The notes below the pieces were generated by a model that searched no databases, was not told where the DNA came from, and worked only from the letters and a program-made list of their open reading frames with translations. A DNA stretch of 12,257 nt from Pseudomonadota bacterium. Its GTDB lineage: Bacteria; Pseudomonadota; Gammaproteobacteria; Burkholderiales; Burkholderiaceae_C. Made by a program: the position numbers and the translations under genes. The stretch covers positions 1-12,257 of the forward strand of contig JAEXBL010000455.1 in NCBI GenBank assembly GCA_023394015.1, written 5' to 3'. Of this stretch, positions 1 through 7,080 are shown one piece after another (the stretch's first letter is position 1; every line of letters starts with the position of its first letter).

Positions 1-84
1 TTCCACGCCCGCGGGCCGGTGGGCATCGAGGGGCTGACCTCGCTGAAGTGGGTGGTGCTGGGAGAGGGAGAGGTTCGGCGTTGA
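1..84 (+). CDS. proA: Glutamate-5-semialdehyde dehydrogenase (gamma-glutamyl phosphate reductase), C-terminal end only
   Basis: Frame 1 is open from the window edge to TGA at 82-84 and gives 27 residues that begin FHARGPVGIEGLTSLKW. This resembles the conserved C-terminus of ProA (E. coli ProA has HARGPMGLEALTTYKW near its end). ProA reduces gamma-glutamyl phosphate to glutamate-5-semialdehyde in proline synthesis, in the cytoplasm. Only the last helix-strand segment is visible, so no catalytic residue can be checked. The final codons (GTT CGG CGT TGA) lie inside the first arm of the heptamer repeat block, so the extreme C-terminus (VRR) may have been shaped by repeat sequence. The call rests on one short conserved stretch; identity as ProA is fairly sure because the motif is distinctive. 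Confidence 0.8.
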   Translation, partial: FHARGPVGIEGLTSLKWVVLGEGEVRR

Positions 85-100
85 GCGTTCGGCGTTCAGC
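73..100 (+). repeat. Four degenerate heptamers (GTTGAGC type), inverted relative to the array at 141-224
   Basis: Reading in sevens gives GTTCGGC, GTTGAGC, GTTCGGC, GTTCAGC. GTTGAGC is the exact reverse complement of GCTCAAC, the unit of the array at 141-224, and the other three copies differ from it by one or two bases. The arm overlaps the last four codons of proA including its stop. Against any four units of the downstream array, 23 of 28 positions are complementary before allowing G-U pairs, so a transcript could fold into a long hairpin with the intervening 40 nt (101-140) as the loop. The function is unknown. Confidence 0.8.
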
Positions 101-140
101 GTGAAATACCAGAACTCGCCAGCGCCGCCTTTCTGATCCC

Positions 141-224
141 GCTCAACGCTCAACGCTCAACGCTCAACGCTCAACGCTCAACGCTCAACGCTCAACGCTC
201 AACGCTCAACGCTCAACGCTCAAC
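141..224 (+). repeat. Perfect tandem array, 12 copies of GCTCAAC (7-bp unit)
   Basis: Positions 141-224 are exactly 84 nt and consist of twelve uninterrupted, identical copies of GCTCAAC. The array ends 11 nt before the gshA start codon. A perfect array of short units is prone to slipped-strand changes in copy number. The unit length is not a multiple of three, but the array is not translated under the chosen gshA start: no ATG, GTG or TTG occurs in the unit and an in-frame TGA lies upstream at 134-136. Any effect would therefore be on transcription, mRNA folding or ribosome access. The 101-140 stretch between this array and the inverted copies shows no gene. Confidence 0.95.
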
Positions 225-235
225 CTTCCCACTTC

Positions 236-1525
236 ATGGTCCCTCACCTCGTCACCGCGCTCGCCGGCCCCATCAACGAGCTGGAGCAGCGCATCCTCGA
301 CGCCACGCCGGTGATCGAGCGCTGGTTCCGCCTGGAGTGGATGGAGCATACGCCGCCGCTGTACGCCTCGGTGGACATCCGCAACGCCGGCTTCAAGCTG
401 GCGCCGGTGGACACCAGCCTCTACCCCGACGGCTGGCACAACCTGTCGGCCGACGTGCTGCCGCTGGCCGTGCAGGCAGCGCAGGCGGCGATCGAGAAGA
501 TCTGCCCCGAGGCGCGCAACCTGCTCATCGTGCCCGAGAACGGCAAGCCCGGCAGCTTCTACCTGGCCAGCCTGGCGCGGCTGCAGGAGATCTTCCGCAT
601 GGCGGGGCTGAACGTGCGCTGCGGCTCCATCGACCCGGCCGTCAAGCGCACCACGGCGATCCCACTGCCCGATGGCGAGAAGCTGACGCTGGAGCCGGTG
701 CAGCGCACGCGCTACCGCCTGGGCGTCAAGCACTTCGACCCCTGCACCATCCTGCTCAACAACGACCTCTCGGCCGGCGCCCCGGGCATTCTGGAAGACC
801 TGCACGAGCAGTACCTGCTGCCGCCGCTGCAGGCCGGCTGGAGCGTGCGGCGCAAGAGCCGCCACTTCCAGTGCTATGAAGAAGTGAGCAAGCGCTTCGG
901 CAAGCTGCTCGGCATCGACCCCTGGCTGATCAACCCGATGTTCGCCAGCTGCGGCGAGATCGACGTGCACGAGCCCAGCGGTGGCGACTGCCTGCGCAGC
1001 AACGTCGATGCCCTGCTGGCCAAGGTGCGGCGCAAGTACAAGGAATACGGCATCAGTGAAAAGCCCTTCGTCGTCGTCAAGGCCGACCAGGGCACGCGCG
1101 GCGCCGGACTGATGACCGTGCGCGACGCCAAGGAACTGGATGCGCTGCTGAAAAAACCCCGCGCCAAGGGCGCGCCGCTGGTGCCCAGGGGCGAGGTCAT
1201 CATCCAGGAAGGCGTGCTGACGCACGAGCGCATTCACGACGCCGTGGCCGAGCCGGTGGTCTACATGATCGACCGCTACGTGGTGGGCGGCTTCTACCGC
1301 GTGCACGCCGAGCGCGGCGAGGACGAGAACCTGAACGCGCCCGGCGCCCGTTTCGTGCCGCTGGCCTTCTCGGCCAGCGCGCAACTGCCCAAGCCCGGCA
1401 TCAAGGCCGGCGCCAGTGCGCCCAACCGCTTCTACATGTATGGCGTGATCGCCCGCCTGGCCCTGGTGGCCGCCAGCTACGAGCTGGAAGCCACCGACCC
1501 CGAGCTGCAGGCCATGCTGGCCTGA
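236..1525 (+). CDS. gshA: Glutamate-cysteine ligase, betaproteobacterial type
   Basis: This 429-residue cytoplasmic enzyme catalyses the first step of glutathione synthesis, ATP-dependent joining of L-glutamate and L-cysteine. It matches, by recall, the GshA family of Betaproteobacteria and acidithiobacilli (TIGR02049 type), which is unlike the E. coli enzyme. Recognisable stretches are MVPHLVTALAGPINELEQR at the N-terminus, NNDLSAGAPGILEDLHEQY near residue 180, and an ATP-grasp-like VKADQGTRGAG around 281-291. The length fits the family. The ATG at 236 is chosen because homologues begin MVPHL and because no in-frame start codon exists upstream before the TGA at 134-136. No Shine-Dalgarno sequence is visible: the preceding bases are CTTCCCACTTC and then the GCTCAAC array. 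gshB follows after 140 nt, giving the usual gshA-gshB pair. No frame break or missing region is seen. Confidence 0.93.
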   Translation: MVPHLVTALAGPINELEQRILDATPVIERWFRLEWMEHTPPLYASVDIRNAGFKLAPVDTSLYPDGWHNLSADVLPLAVQAAQAAIEKICPEARNLLIVPENGKPGSFYLASLARLQEIFRMAGLNVRCGSIDPAVKRTTAIPLPDGEKLTLEPVQRTRYRLGVKHFDPCTILLNNDLSAGAPGILEDLHEQYLLPPLQAGWSVRRKSRHFQCYEEVSKRFGKLLGIDPWLINPMFASCGEIDVHEPSGGDCLRSNVDALLAKVRRKYKEYGISEKPFVVVKADQGTRGAGLMTVRDAKELDALLKKPRAKGAPLVPRGEVIIQEGVLTHERIHDAVAEPVVYMIDRYVVGGFYRVHAERGEDENLNAPGARFVPLAFSASAQLPKPGIKAGASAPNRFYMYGVIARLALVAASYELEATDPELQAMLA

Positions 1526-1548
1526 TGCAGGGCGCCGCAAGCCATCAA

Positions 1549-1572
1549 TCAGGCCGCATCGATGGGGCCTGA
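1549..1572 (+). other. Weak inverted repeat (7-bp arms) in the gshA-gshB gap
   Basis: TCAGGCC at 1549-1555 pairs with GGCCTGA at 1566-1572 across a 10-nt loop. It lies just 5' of the stronger hairpin at 1576-1603. It may add to a structured leader before gshB. There is no T-tract and no known motif was recognised, so the significance is doubtful. Confidence 0.4.
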
Positions 1573-1575
1573 GCC

Positions 1576-1603
1576 CACGCCTGCAGCCGCTGCTGCAGGC
1601 GTG
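1576..1603 (+). other. Perfect 12-bp hairpin (4-nt loop) between gshA and gshB
   Basis: CACGCCTGCAGC at 1576-1587 is the exact reverse complement of GCTGCAGGCGTG at 1592-1603, with loop CGCT. It sits 50 nt after the gshA stop and 62 nt before the gshB start. No run of T follows, so it is not a canonical intrinsic terminator. A stable stem here could mark an mRNA processing or stabilising site, set the gshA:gshB ratio, or be a protein binding site. The short palindromic stretch GCTGCCCGGCAGC follows directly. Structure is seen; function is inferred. Confidence 0.7.
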
Positions 1604-1665
1604 CTGCCCGGCAGCGCCGCGCCATTTGTGCAACAGTACGGCCGCACCGTCATTGCCAACGCCCC

Positions 1666-2616
1666 ATGAAACTGCTTTTCGTCGCCGACCCCATCGAATC
1701 CTTCAAGACCTACAAGGACACCACCTACACCATGATGCGCGAGGCCCAGCGGCGCGGCCACGCCATCACGGTGTGCGAGCCGCGCCACCTGCGCTGGCAA
1801 AGCGGGCAAAAAGTGCAGGCGCAGGTGCGCGACATTCGCCTCACCGGCGACGAGCAGGCCTGGTTCACCGACAGCGGCACGCGCGACGTCGCCCTGGCCA
1901 GCTTCGACGCCGTGCTGATGCGCAAGGACCCGCCCTTCGACGCCGAGTTCATCTACGCCACCCACCTGCTGGAGCAGGCCGAGCGCGAAGGCGCGCGCGT
2001 CATCAACCGCCCCCAGGCGCTGCGCAACCATCCCGAGAAGCTGGCGGTGATGGAGTTCCCGCAGTTCGTCGGCCCGACGCTCGTTACCCGCTCGGCCGAC
2101 GACGTGAAGCGCTTTCACGCCGAGCACGGCGAGATCGTGCTCAAACCCCTCGATGGCTTGGGCGGCATGGGCATCTTCCGCGGCGGCCCGGACGGGCTGA
2201 ACCTGGGCTCGATCACCGAGACGCTGAACCACCACGGCGCCACCACCTTCATGGTGCAGAAGTTCCTGCCCGAGATCGTGGCCGGCGACAAGCGCATCAT
2301 CCTCATCGACGGCGAGCCCGCGCCCTACGTGCTGGCGCGCATTCCGCAGGGCAGCGAAGTGCGCGGCAACCTGGCCGCCGGCGGCAAGGGCGTGGCCCAG
2401 CCCCTGACCGACGAGGACCGCGCCACCGCCCGCGCCATCGGCCAGGTGCTGGCGCCGCGCGGCCTGCTGCTGATCGGGCTGGACATCATCGGCACCAAGG
2501 TCACCGAGATTAACGTCACCAGCCCCACCGGCTTTCGTGAGATACACGACCAGACCGGCTGCGACGTGGCGGCGCTGTTCGTGGATGCGGTGGAGCGGGC
2601 GGTGGGGCGGGCGTAA
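1666..2616 (+). CDS. gshB: Glutathione synthetase
   Basis: This 316-residue cytoplasmic ATP-grasp enzyme joins gamma-glutamylcysteine and glycine to make glutathione. The N-terminus MKLLFVADPIESFKTYKDTT is typical of GshB. The ATP-grasp region includes EIVLKPLDGLGGMG from residue 156, where K160 is the expected nucleotide-binding lysine. FLPEI from residue 200 leads into the strand containing DKRI, and EINVTSPTG at 281-289 supplies the metal- and substrate-binding residues. The length matches the family (about 315). The ATG at 1666 fits the start of homologues, although no clear Shine-Dalgarno lies before it (the bases are CCAACGCCCC). It follows gshA in the same direction, so the two enzymes of the pathway are probably co-expressed, with the hairpin at 1576-1603 between them. 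In many Burkholderiales a PTS IIA/HPr cluster follows gshB (recall); here hsdR follows instead. Confidence 0.95.
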   Translation: MKLLFVADPIESFKTYKDTTYTMMREAQRRGHAITVCEPRHLRWQSGQKVQAQVRDIRLTGDEQAWFTDSGTRDVALASFDAVLMRKDPPFDAEFIYATHLLEQAEREGARVINRPQALRNHPEKLAVMEFPQFVGPTLVTRSADDVKRFHAEHGEIVLKPLDGLGGMGIFRGGPDGLNLGSITETLNHHGATTFMVQKFLPEIVAGDKRIILIDGEPAPYVLARIPQGSEVRGNLAAGGKGVAQPLTDEDRATARAIGQVLAPRGLLLIGLDIIGTKVTEINVTSPTGFREIHDQTGCDVAALFVDAVERAVGRA

Positions 2617-2624
2617 CCGTCCGC

Positions 2625-2653
2625 GCTGTTCGATAGCTCAGCAGCAGTTTCTT
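2625..2653 (+). terminator. Weak candidate terminator after gshB
   Basis: GCTGTT (2625-2630) can pair with AGCAGC (2640-2645), including one G-U pair, around a 9-nt loop, and TTTCTT follows at 2648-2653. The stem is short and the T-tract interrupted, so this is only a possible end of the gshAB transcript. The 77-nt gap between gshB and hsdR shows no convincing promoter by eye, though hsdR needs one unless it is read through from gshB. Confidence 0.25.
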
Positions 2654-2693
2654 GGCGCAACCCCTCCTCCAAGCTAGCGCACGGCCCTCCTTC

Positions 2694-5600
2694 ATGCCCT
2701 CATCCACGTTCACTTACGGCCTGCCCTCTGCCAGCCCAAGCCACGCTGTCAGGGAGCAGCACATCGAATACGGCTTCATTGGCAAGCTCCAGAGCCTGAA
2801 ATACGAATACCGCGACGACATCCGCGATCGCGACACGATGGAAAGCAACTTCCGCCAGAAGTTCGAGGCCCTCAACCGTGTCCATCTGACCGATGCCGAG
2901 TTCGCCCGGCTGCTGGATGAAATCGTCACCCCCGACGTCTTCACCGCAGCCAAGACGCTGCGCGGCATCAACGCCTTCACCCGCGACGACGGCACGCCGC
3001 TGAACTACACGCTGGTCAACATCAAGGACTGGTGCAAGAACCACTTCGAGGTGGTGCGCCAGTTGCGCATCAACACCCACAGCAGCCACCACTGCTACGA
3101 CGTTCTCATCCTCATCAACGGCGTGCCCTGCGTGCAGATCGAGCTGAAAACCCTGGGCGTGAACCCGCGGCGCGCCATGGAGCAGATCGTCGAATACAAG
3201 CAGGATCGCGGCAACGGCTACGCCAGCACGCTGATGTGCTTCATGCAGTTGTTCATCGTCAGCAACCGCGACCGCACCTACTACTTTGCCAACAACAACG
3301 CCCGCCACTTCGCCTTCAACGCCGACGAGCGTTTTCTGCCCATCTATGAATTCGCGGACGAATCCAACCGCAAGATCACCCAGCTTGACGAGTTCGCCGA
3401 GCACTTTTTAAAGAAGTGCGCTCTGGGGCGCACCATCAGCCGCTACATGGTGCTGCTGGCGGGCGAGCAAAAGCTCATGATCATGCGGCCGTATCAGGTG
3501 TATGCCGTGCAGCGCATCGTCCAGTGCATCGACGAAGACAACGGCAACGGTTACATCTGGCACACCACGGGCAGCGGCAAGACGCTCACCTCCTTCAAGG
3601 CTTCCACCCTGCTGAAGGAAAACGAGCACATCCACAAATGCGTGTTCGTCGTCGACCGCAAAGACCTTGACCGCCAGACGCGCGAAGAATTCAACCGCTT
3701 TCAAGAGGGCTGCGTCGAGGAGAACACCAACACCGCCGCCCTGGTGCGCCGCCTGTTGTCGGACGACTACGCCGACAAAGTCATCGTCACCACCATCCAG
3801 AAGCTGGGCCTTGCGCTGGATGAGAACAGCAAGCGCAACCAGCAGCGCAGCAATCGCGGCCAGGCCACCTACAAGGCGCAGCTGCAGGCGCTGCAAGACA
3901 AGCGCATCGTCTTCATCTTTGACGAATGCCACCGCTCGCAGTTTGGCGAGAACCACAAGGCCATCAAGGCGTTCTTCCCCAGGGCGCAGCTGTTCGGCTT
4001 CACCGGCACGCCCATCTTCGAGGCCAACGCCAGCGCACAGAAGATCGAGGACGCCCAGGCCTCCATGCGCACCACGGCGGACCTGTTCCAGAAGCAGTTG
4101 CACGCCTACACCATCACCCACGCCATCGAAGACGGCAACGTCCTGCGCTTTCACGTCGATTACTACAAGCCCGAAGGGAAAAACGCGCCCGAGCCCGGCG
4201 ACGCCGCGCCCAAAGAGGCCGTCATCGAAGCCATCCTGGCCAAGCACGATGCCGCCACCGGCGGTCGCCGCTTCAACGCCATCCTGGCCACCGCGTCCAT
4301 CAACGACGCCATCGAATACCACGCGCTGTTCAAGGCGTTGCAGGCCGACAGGCAGGCGGCCGACCCCAACTTCAAGCCGCTGAACATCGCCTGCGTCTTC
4401 TCGCCGCCGGCCGAGGGCGACCTGGATGTGAAGCAAATCCAGGAAGACTTGCCGCAAGAGCAGGCCGACAACCAGGAAGACCCCGAAGGCAAGAAAGCCG
4501 CGCTCAAGGCCATCCTGGCCGACTACAACGCCCGCTACGGCACCAACCACCGCATCGCCGAGTTCGACCTGTACTACCAGGACGTGCAAAAGCGCATCAA
4601 GGATCAGCAGTGGCCCGATGCGGATTTGAAGAAAGCCTTTCCCAACGTGTCGCAGCACAAGATCGACATCACCATCGTGGTCGACATGCTGCTCACCGGC
4701 TTTGATTCCAAGTTCCTGAACACGCTCTACGTCGACAAGAACCTCAGGCACCACGGCCTGATCCAGGCCTTCTCGCGCACCAACCGCGTGCTCAACAGCA
4801 CCAAGCCCTACGGCCACATCCTCGACTTCCGCCAGCAGCAGGACGCCGTCGACGCCGCCATCGCCCTGTTCTCGGGCGAAAAAACCGGCGAGCAGGCGCG
4901 CCAAATTTGGCTCGTGGACAAGGCCCCCGTGGTCATCCAGAAGCTCGAAGCCGCCGTGCAGAAGCTCGGCGAGTTCATGCAGTCGCAGGGCCTGGCCTGC
5001 ACGCCATCGGAAGTGGCCAACCTGAAGGGCGACGCGGCCCGCGCCGCCTTCGTCACCCACTTCAAGGAAGTGCAGCGCCTCAAGACCCAGCTTGATCAAT
5101 ACACCGACCTCACGGGCGAAGACCAGGCCGCCATCAAGCAGGTGCTGCCCAACGAAAGCCTGCGCGGCTTCAAGGGCCAGTACCTCGAAACCGCCCGCCA
5201 ACTCCGCGACCAGCAGGGCCACCCCGGCGGCCAGAGCGACGGTCTTGACGCCGCCGTGGACCAGCTCGACTTCGAGCTCGTCCTGTTCGCCTCCGCCGTC
5301 ATCGACTACGACTACATCATGGGCCTCATCGCCCGCTACTCGGCAGGAGAGTTGGGCAAAGGCCCGCAAAAGGCCCGCATGACGCGCGAAGAACTCATCG
5401 GCCTCATCACCGCCGACGCCAAGTTCATGGACGAGCGCGACGACATTGCCGAATACATCGGCACGCTGAAGGCGGGCGAAGGCCTGTCCGAAGAAGCCAT
5501 CCGCGACGGCTATACCCGCTTCAAGGCCGAGAAGAGCGCCAGGGAAGTTGCCGACATCGCCGCCAGGCACGGCCTGGGCACCGCCGCCCTGCAAGCCTTC

Positions 5601-5786
5601 GTGGATGGCATCTTGGACCGCATGATTTTTGATGGGGAGCAGCTTAGCGACTTGATGGCGCCACTCGACTTGGGGTGGAAGGCGCGCAGCCAGGCGGAGT
5701 TGGCACTGATGAAAGAGCTGCACCCGCTGCTCACCAAGCGTGCCGGTGGGCGGGAGATTTCGGGATTGAGTGCGTATGAGCCGTGA
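2694..5786 (+). CDS. hsdR: Type I restriction enzyme R subunit (endonuclease and DNA translocase), EcoR124I-like
   Basis: HsdR is the motor and nuclease of a type I restriction complex (R2M2S): it translocates unmethylated DNA using ATP and cuts it far from the recognition site. From ATG 2694 the protein has 1030 residues, close to EcoR124I HsdR (about 1038). The N-terminal PD-(D/E)xK nuclease shows D136, E150 and K152 (YDV...IELK) with a RecB-type QxxxY motif at Q164/Y168. SF2 helicase motifs follow: Walker A TTGSGKT with K296, DECH at 410-413, FTGTP at 436-440, TGFDS at 668-672 and QAFSRTNRV at 691-699. The C-terminal helical part, which would bind HsdM/HsdS, ends HPLLTKRAGGREISGLSAYEP. All key residues are present, so the subunit should be active. 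A TTG at 2652 would add 14 residues; neither start has a Shine-Dalgarno, and ATG is preferred. The stop overlaps hsdS by 11 nt. It is the first gene of the hsd operon. Confidence 0.95.
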   Translation: MPSSTFTYGLPSASPSHAVREQHIEYGFIGKLQSLKYEYRDDIRDRDTMESNFRQKFEALNRVHLTDAEFARLLDEIVTPDVFTAAKTLRGINAFTRDDGTPLNYTLVNIKDWCKNHFEVVRQLRINTHSSHHCYDVLILINGVPCVQIELKTLGVNPRRAMEQIVEYKQDRGNGYASTLMCFMQLFIVSNRDRTYYFANNNARHFAFNADERFLPIYEFADESNRKITQLDEFAEHFLKKCALGRTISRYMVLLAGEQKLMIMRPYQVYAVQRIVQCIDEDNGNGYIWHTTGSGKTLTSFKASTLLKENEHIHKCVFVVDRKDLDRQTREEFNRFQEGCVEENTNTAALVRRLLSDDYADKVIVTTIQKLGLALDENSKRNQQRSNRGQATYKAQLQALQDKRIVFIFDECHRSQFGENHKAIKAFFPRAQLFGFTGTPIFEANASAQKIEDAQASMRTTADLFQKQLHAYTITHAIEDGNVLRFHVDYYKPEGKNAPEPGDAAPKEAVIEAILAKHDAATGGRRFNAILATASINDAIEYHALFKALQADRQAADPNFKPLNIACVFSPPAEGDLDVKQIQEDLPQEQADNQEDPEGKKAALKAILADYNARYGTNHRIAEFDLYYQDVQKRIKDQQWPDADLKKAFPNVSQHKIDITIVVDMLLTGFDSKFLNTLYVDKNLRHHGLIQAFSRTNRVLNSTKPYGHILDFRQQQDAVDAAIALFSGEKTGEQARQIWLVDKAPVVIQKLEAAVQKLGEFMQSQGLACTPSEVANLKGDAARAAFVTHFKEVQRLKTQLDQYTDLTGEDQAAIKQVLPNESLRGFKGQYLETARQLRDQQGHPGGQSDGLDAAVDQLDFELVLFASAVIDYDYIMGLIARYSAGELGKGPQKARMTREELIGLITADAKFMDERDDIAEYIGTLKAGEGLSEEAIRDGYTRFKAEKSAREVADIAARHGLGTAALQAFVDGILDRMIFDGEQLSDLMAPLDLGWKARSQAELALMKELHPLLTKRAGGREISGLSAYEP

Positions 5787-7080
5787 GGCCAAAAACACGG
5801 AGGAAGAGGCGAAGCCGGCGTTTATGCCGAAGCTGCGGTTTCCTGAATTTCAAAGCGCTGGCGAATGGACGACGGAGAAGCTCGGGGCCGTGGCCACAAT
5901 CTGCACTGAGAAGGTTGGCAACCGCAGTTGCGTGCCAATGAGCATCACATCGGGCGTTGGGCTTGTCAGTCAAGAAGAAAAGTTTGGCCGGGTGATCGCG
6001 GGCGGCTCTTACAAAAACTATTTGCTCTTGAGGCCAAACGAATTTGCCTACAACAAGAGCGCCACGAAAGACTATCCCGAAGGCTTTCTGACGTTGTATT
6101 CGGGTAATGAGTTGGCAGCTGTCCCGAACAGCATCTTCACTTGCTTTCGCATCAACGGCGTCTCGCCTGATGCACGGTTTCTGAATTACCAGTTCTCAGA
6201 CAACTTGCATGGGCGTTGGCTCCGGAAATTCATACAGGTGGGAGCGAGGGCGCATGGCTCGCTGAGTATTAACGACAGCGACTTGATGACCCTTCCTGTG
6301 CCGGTTCCGGCGGGCACTATATCTGTCGCTGAACAGCAAAAAATCGCCGACTGCCTGAGTTCGGTGGACGAGCTGATCGCCGCGCAAGCGCGGAAAGTTG
6401 ATGCCCTCAAGACCCATAAAAAAGGGCTGATGCAACAGCTCTTCCCCCGCGAAGGCGAAACCCAACCTCGCCTCCGTTTTCTAGAATTCCAAAATGCTGG
6501 GGAATGGGACGTTCGGACGATTGGCGACATGTTTCGTCTAATCAACGGCTACGCCTTCAAACCGGAAGATTGGAAGGAAAGTGGAACTCCAATCATCCGC
6601 ATCCAGAATCTGAACGATCCGTCCGCTGAATTCAATTATTCCCAGGCGCCAGTGCCAGAGCGAAATCGCATTGAAGCAGGAAACCTACTGTTTGCTTGGT
6701 CTGGAACGCTGGGCTCTTCTTTCGGTGCTCGTGTTTGGAATGGTCCGCCTGGAGTCTTGAATCAGCATATTTTCAAAGTGCTGATGGACGAGGAGCAGAT
6801 CACGTTGCCGTTCTCGTTGCTTGTCCTTGCGAGGGTTGAAGAAGATATTGCGAGAAAGACGCATGGATTTAAAGCCTCGTTTGTTCACGTCAAGAAGTCG
6901 GACCTTGTCAAGGTTGAGCTGCTACTGCCAACTCTTCCTGAACAACAGCGCATTGCCTCTTGCCTGACCACCCTCGACGCCCAGATCACCAGGGAAACCC
7001 AAAAACTCGAAGCGCTCAAAACCCACAAGAAAGGGCTGATGCAGCAGTTGTTTCCATCGCCGGACGAGGCGGTGGCATGA
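5776..7080 (+). CDS. hsdS: Type I restriction-modification specificity subunit
   Basis: HsdS recognises a bipartite DNA target and holds the two HsdM subunits. The 434-residue protein has the expected two-fold layout. A short conserved segment LRFPEFQSAGEW (20-31) leads into target-recognition domain 1 (about 32-185). The central conserved helices EQQKIADCL to HKKGLMQQLFP (186-224) follow, then a second LRFLEFQNAGEW (233-244), domain 2 (about 245-388) and distal helices EQQRIASCL to HKKGLMQQLFP (389-424). Each domain would read one half-site, spaced by the helical linkers; the target cannot be predicted. By hand count 6601-6780 in domain 2 is about 49% G+C and 6001-6060 in domain 1 is 45%, well below the neighbouring genes, as expected of exchanged recognition domains. 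ATG 5776 overlaps the hsdR stop; GTG 5770 is an alternative two codons upstream. The stop overlaps the next gene as ATGA at 7077-7080. Confidence 0.95.
   Translation: MSREAKNTEEEAKPAFMPKLRFPEFQSAGEWTTEKLGAVATICTEKVGNRSCVPMSITSGVGLVSQEEKFGRVIAGGSYKNYLLLRPNEFAYNKSATKDYPEGFLTLYSGNELAAVPNSIFTCFRINGVSPDARFLNYQFSDNLHGRWLRKFIQVGARAHGSLSINDSDLMTLPVPVPAGTISVAEQQKIADCLSSVDELIAAQARKVDALKTHKKGLMQQLFPREGETQPRLRFLEFQNAGEWDVRTIGDMFRLINGYAFKPEDWKESGTPIIRIQNLNDPSAEFNYSQAPVPERNRIEAGNLLFAWSGTLGSSFGARVWNGPPGVLNQHIFKVLMDEEQITLPFSLLVLARVEEDIARKTHGFKASFVHVKKSDLVKVELLLPTLPEQQRIASCLTTLDAQITRETQKLEALKTHKKGLMQQLFPSPDEAVA
5833..5868 (+). repeat. HsdS conserved box, copy 1 (pairs with 6472-6507)
   Basis: This segment encodes LRFPEFQSAGEW and recurs at 6472-6507 as LRFLEFQNAGEW. 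The two copies mark the starts of the two halves of HsdS. They are diverged direct repeats that reflect the internal duplication of the family and may also serve as crossover points for domain exchange. Confidence 0.7.
6406..6447 (+). repeat. HsdS conserved helix repeat, copy 1 (pairs with 7015-7056)
   Basis: Positions 6406-6447 and 7015-7056 encode the same 14 residues (LKTHKKGLMQQLFP) and agree at 34 of 42 nucleotides by hand alignment, with an identical 14-nt core AAAGGGCTGATGCA. The repeats bracket recognition domain 2. Recombination between them could delete that domain, or a donor could replace it. Confidence 0.75.

Noticed and set aside
141..224. CRISPR array
   Set aside because: The units are 7 bp, contiguous and without spacers; there are no cas genes in the window.
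1576..1603. Rho-independent terminator after gshA
   Set aside because: The stem is strong but no T-run follows, and gshB continues in the same pathway and direction.
206..1633. Long open frame on the minus strand opposite gshA (475 aa)
   Set aside because: It is antisense to a well-recognised gene, has low-complexity His/Ala/Gly/Arg-rich composition and no recognisable domain. Such frames are common in high-GC DNA.
3408..5798. Very long open frame on the minus strand opposite hsdR (796 aa)
   Set aside because: HsdR motifs are intact on the + strand; the opposite frame is rich in Val/Leu/Gly/Asp without a family match and follows from codon bias.
6960..7076. Upstream extension of the rhuM-like frame
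   Set aside because: This extension lies within hsdS in another frame and is not conserved-looking; the ATG at 7077 with an ATGA overlap is the natural start.
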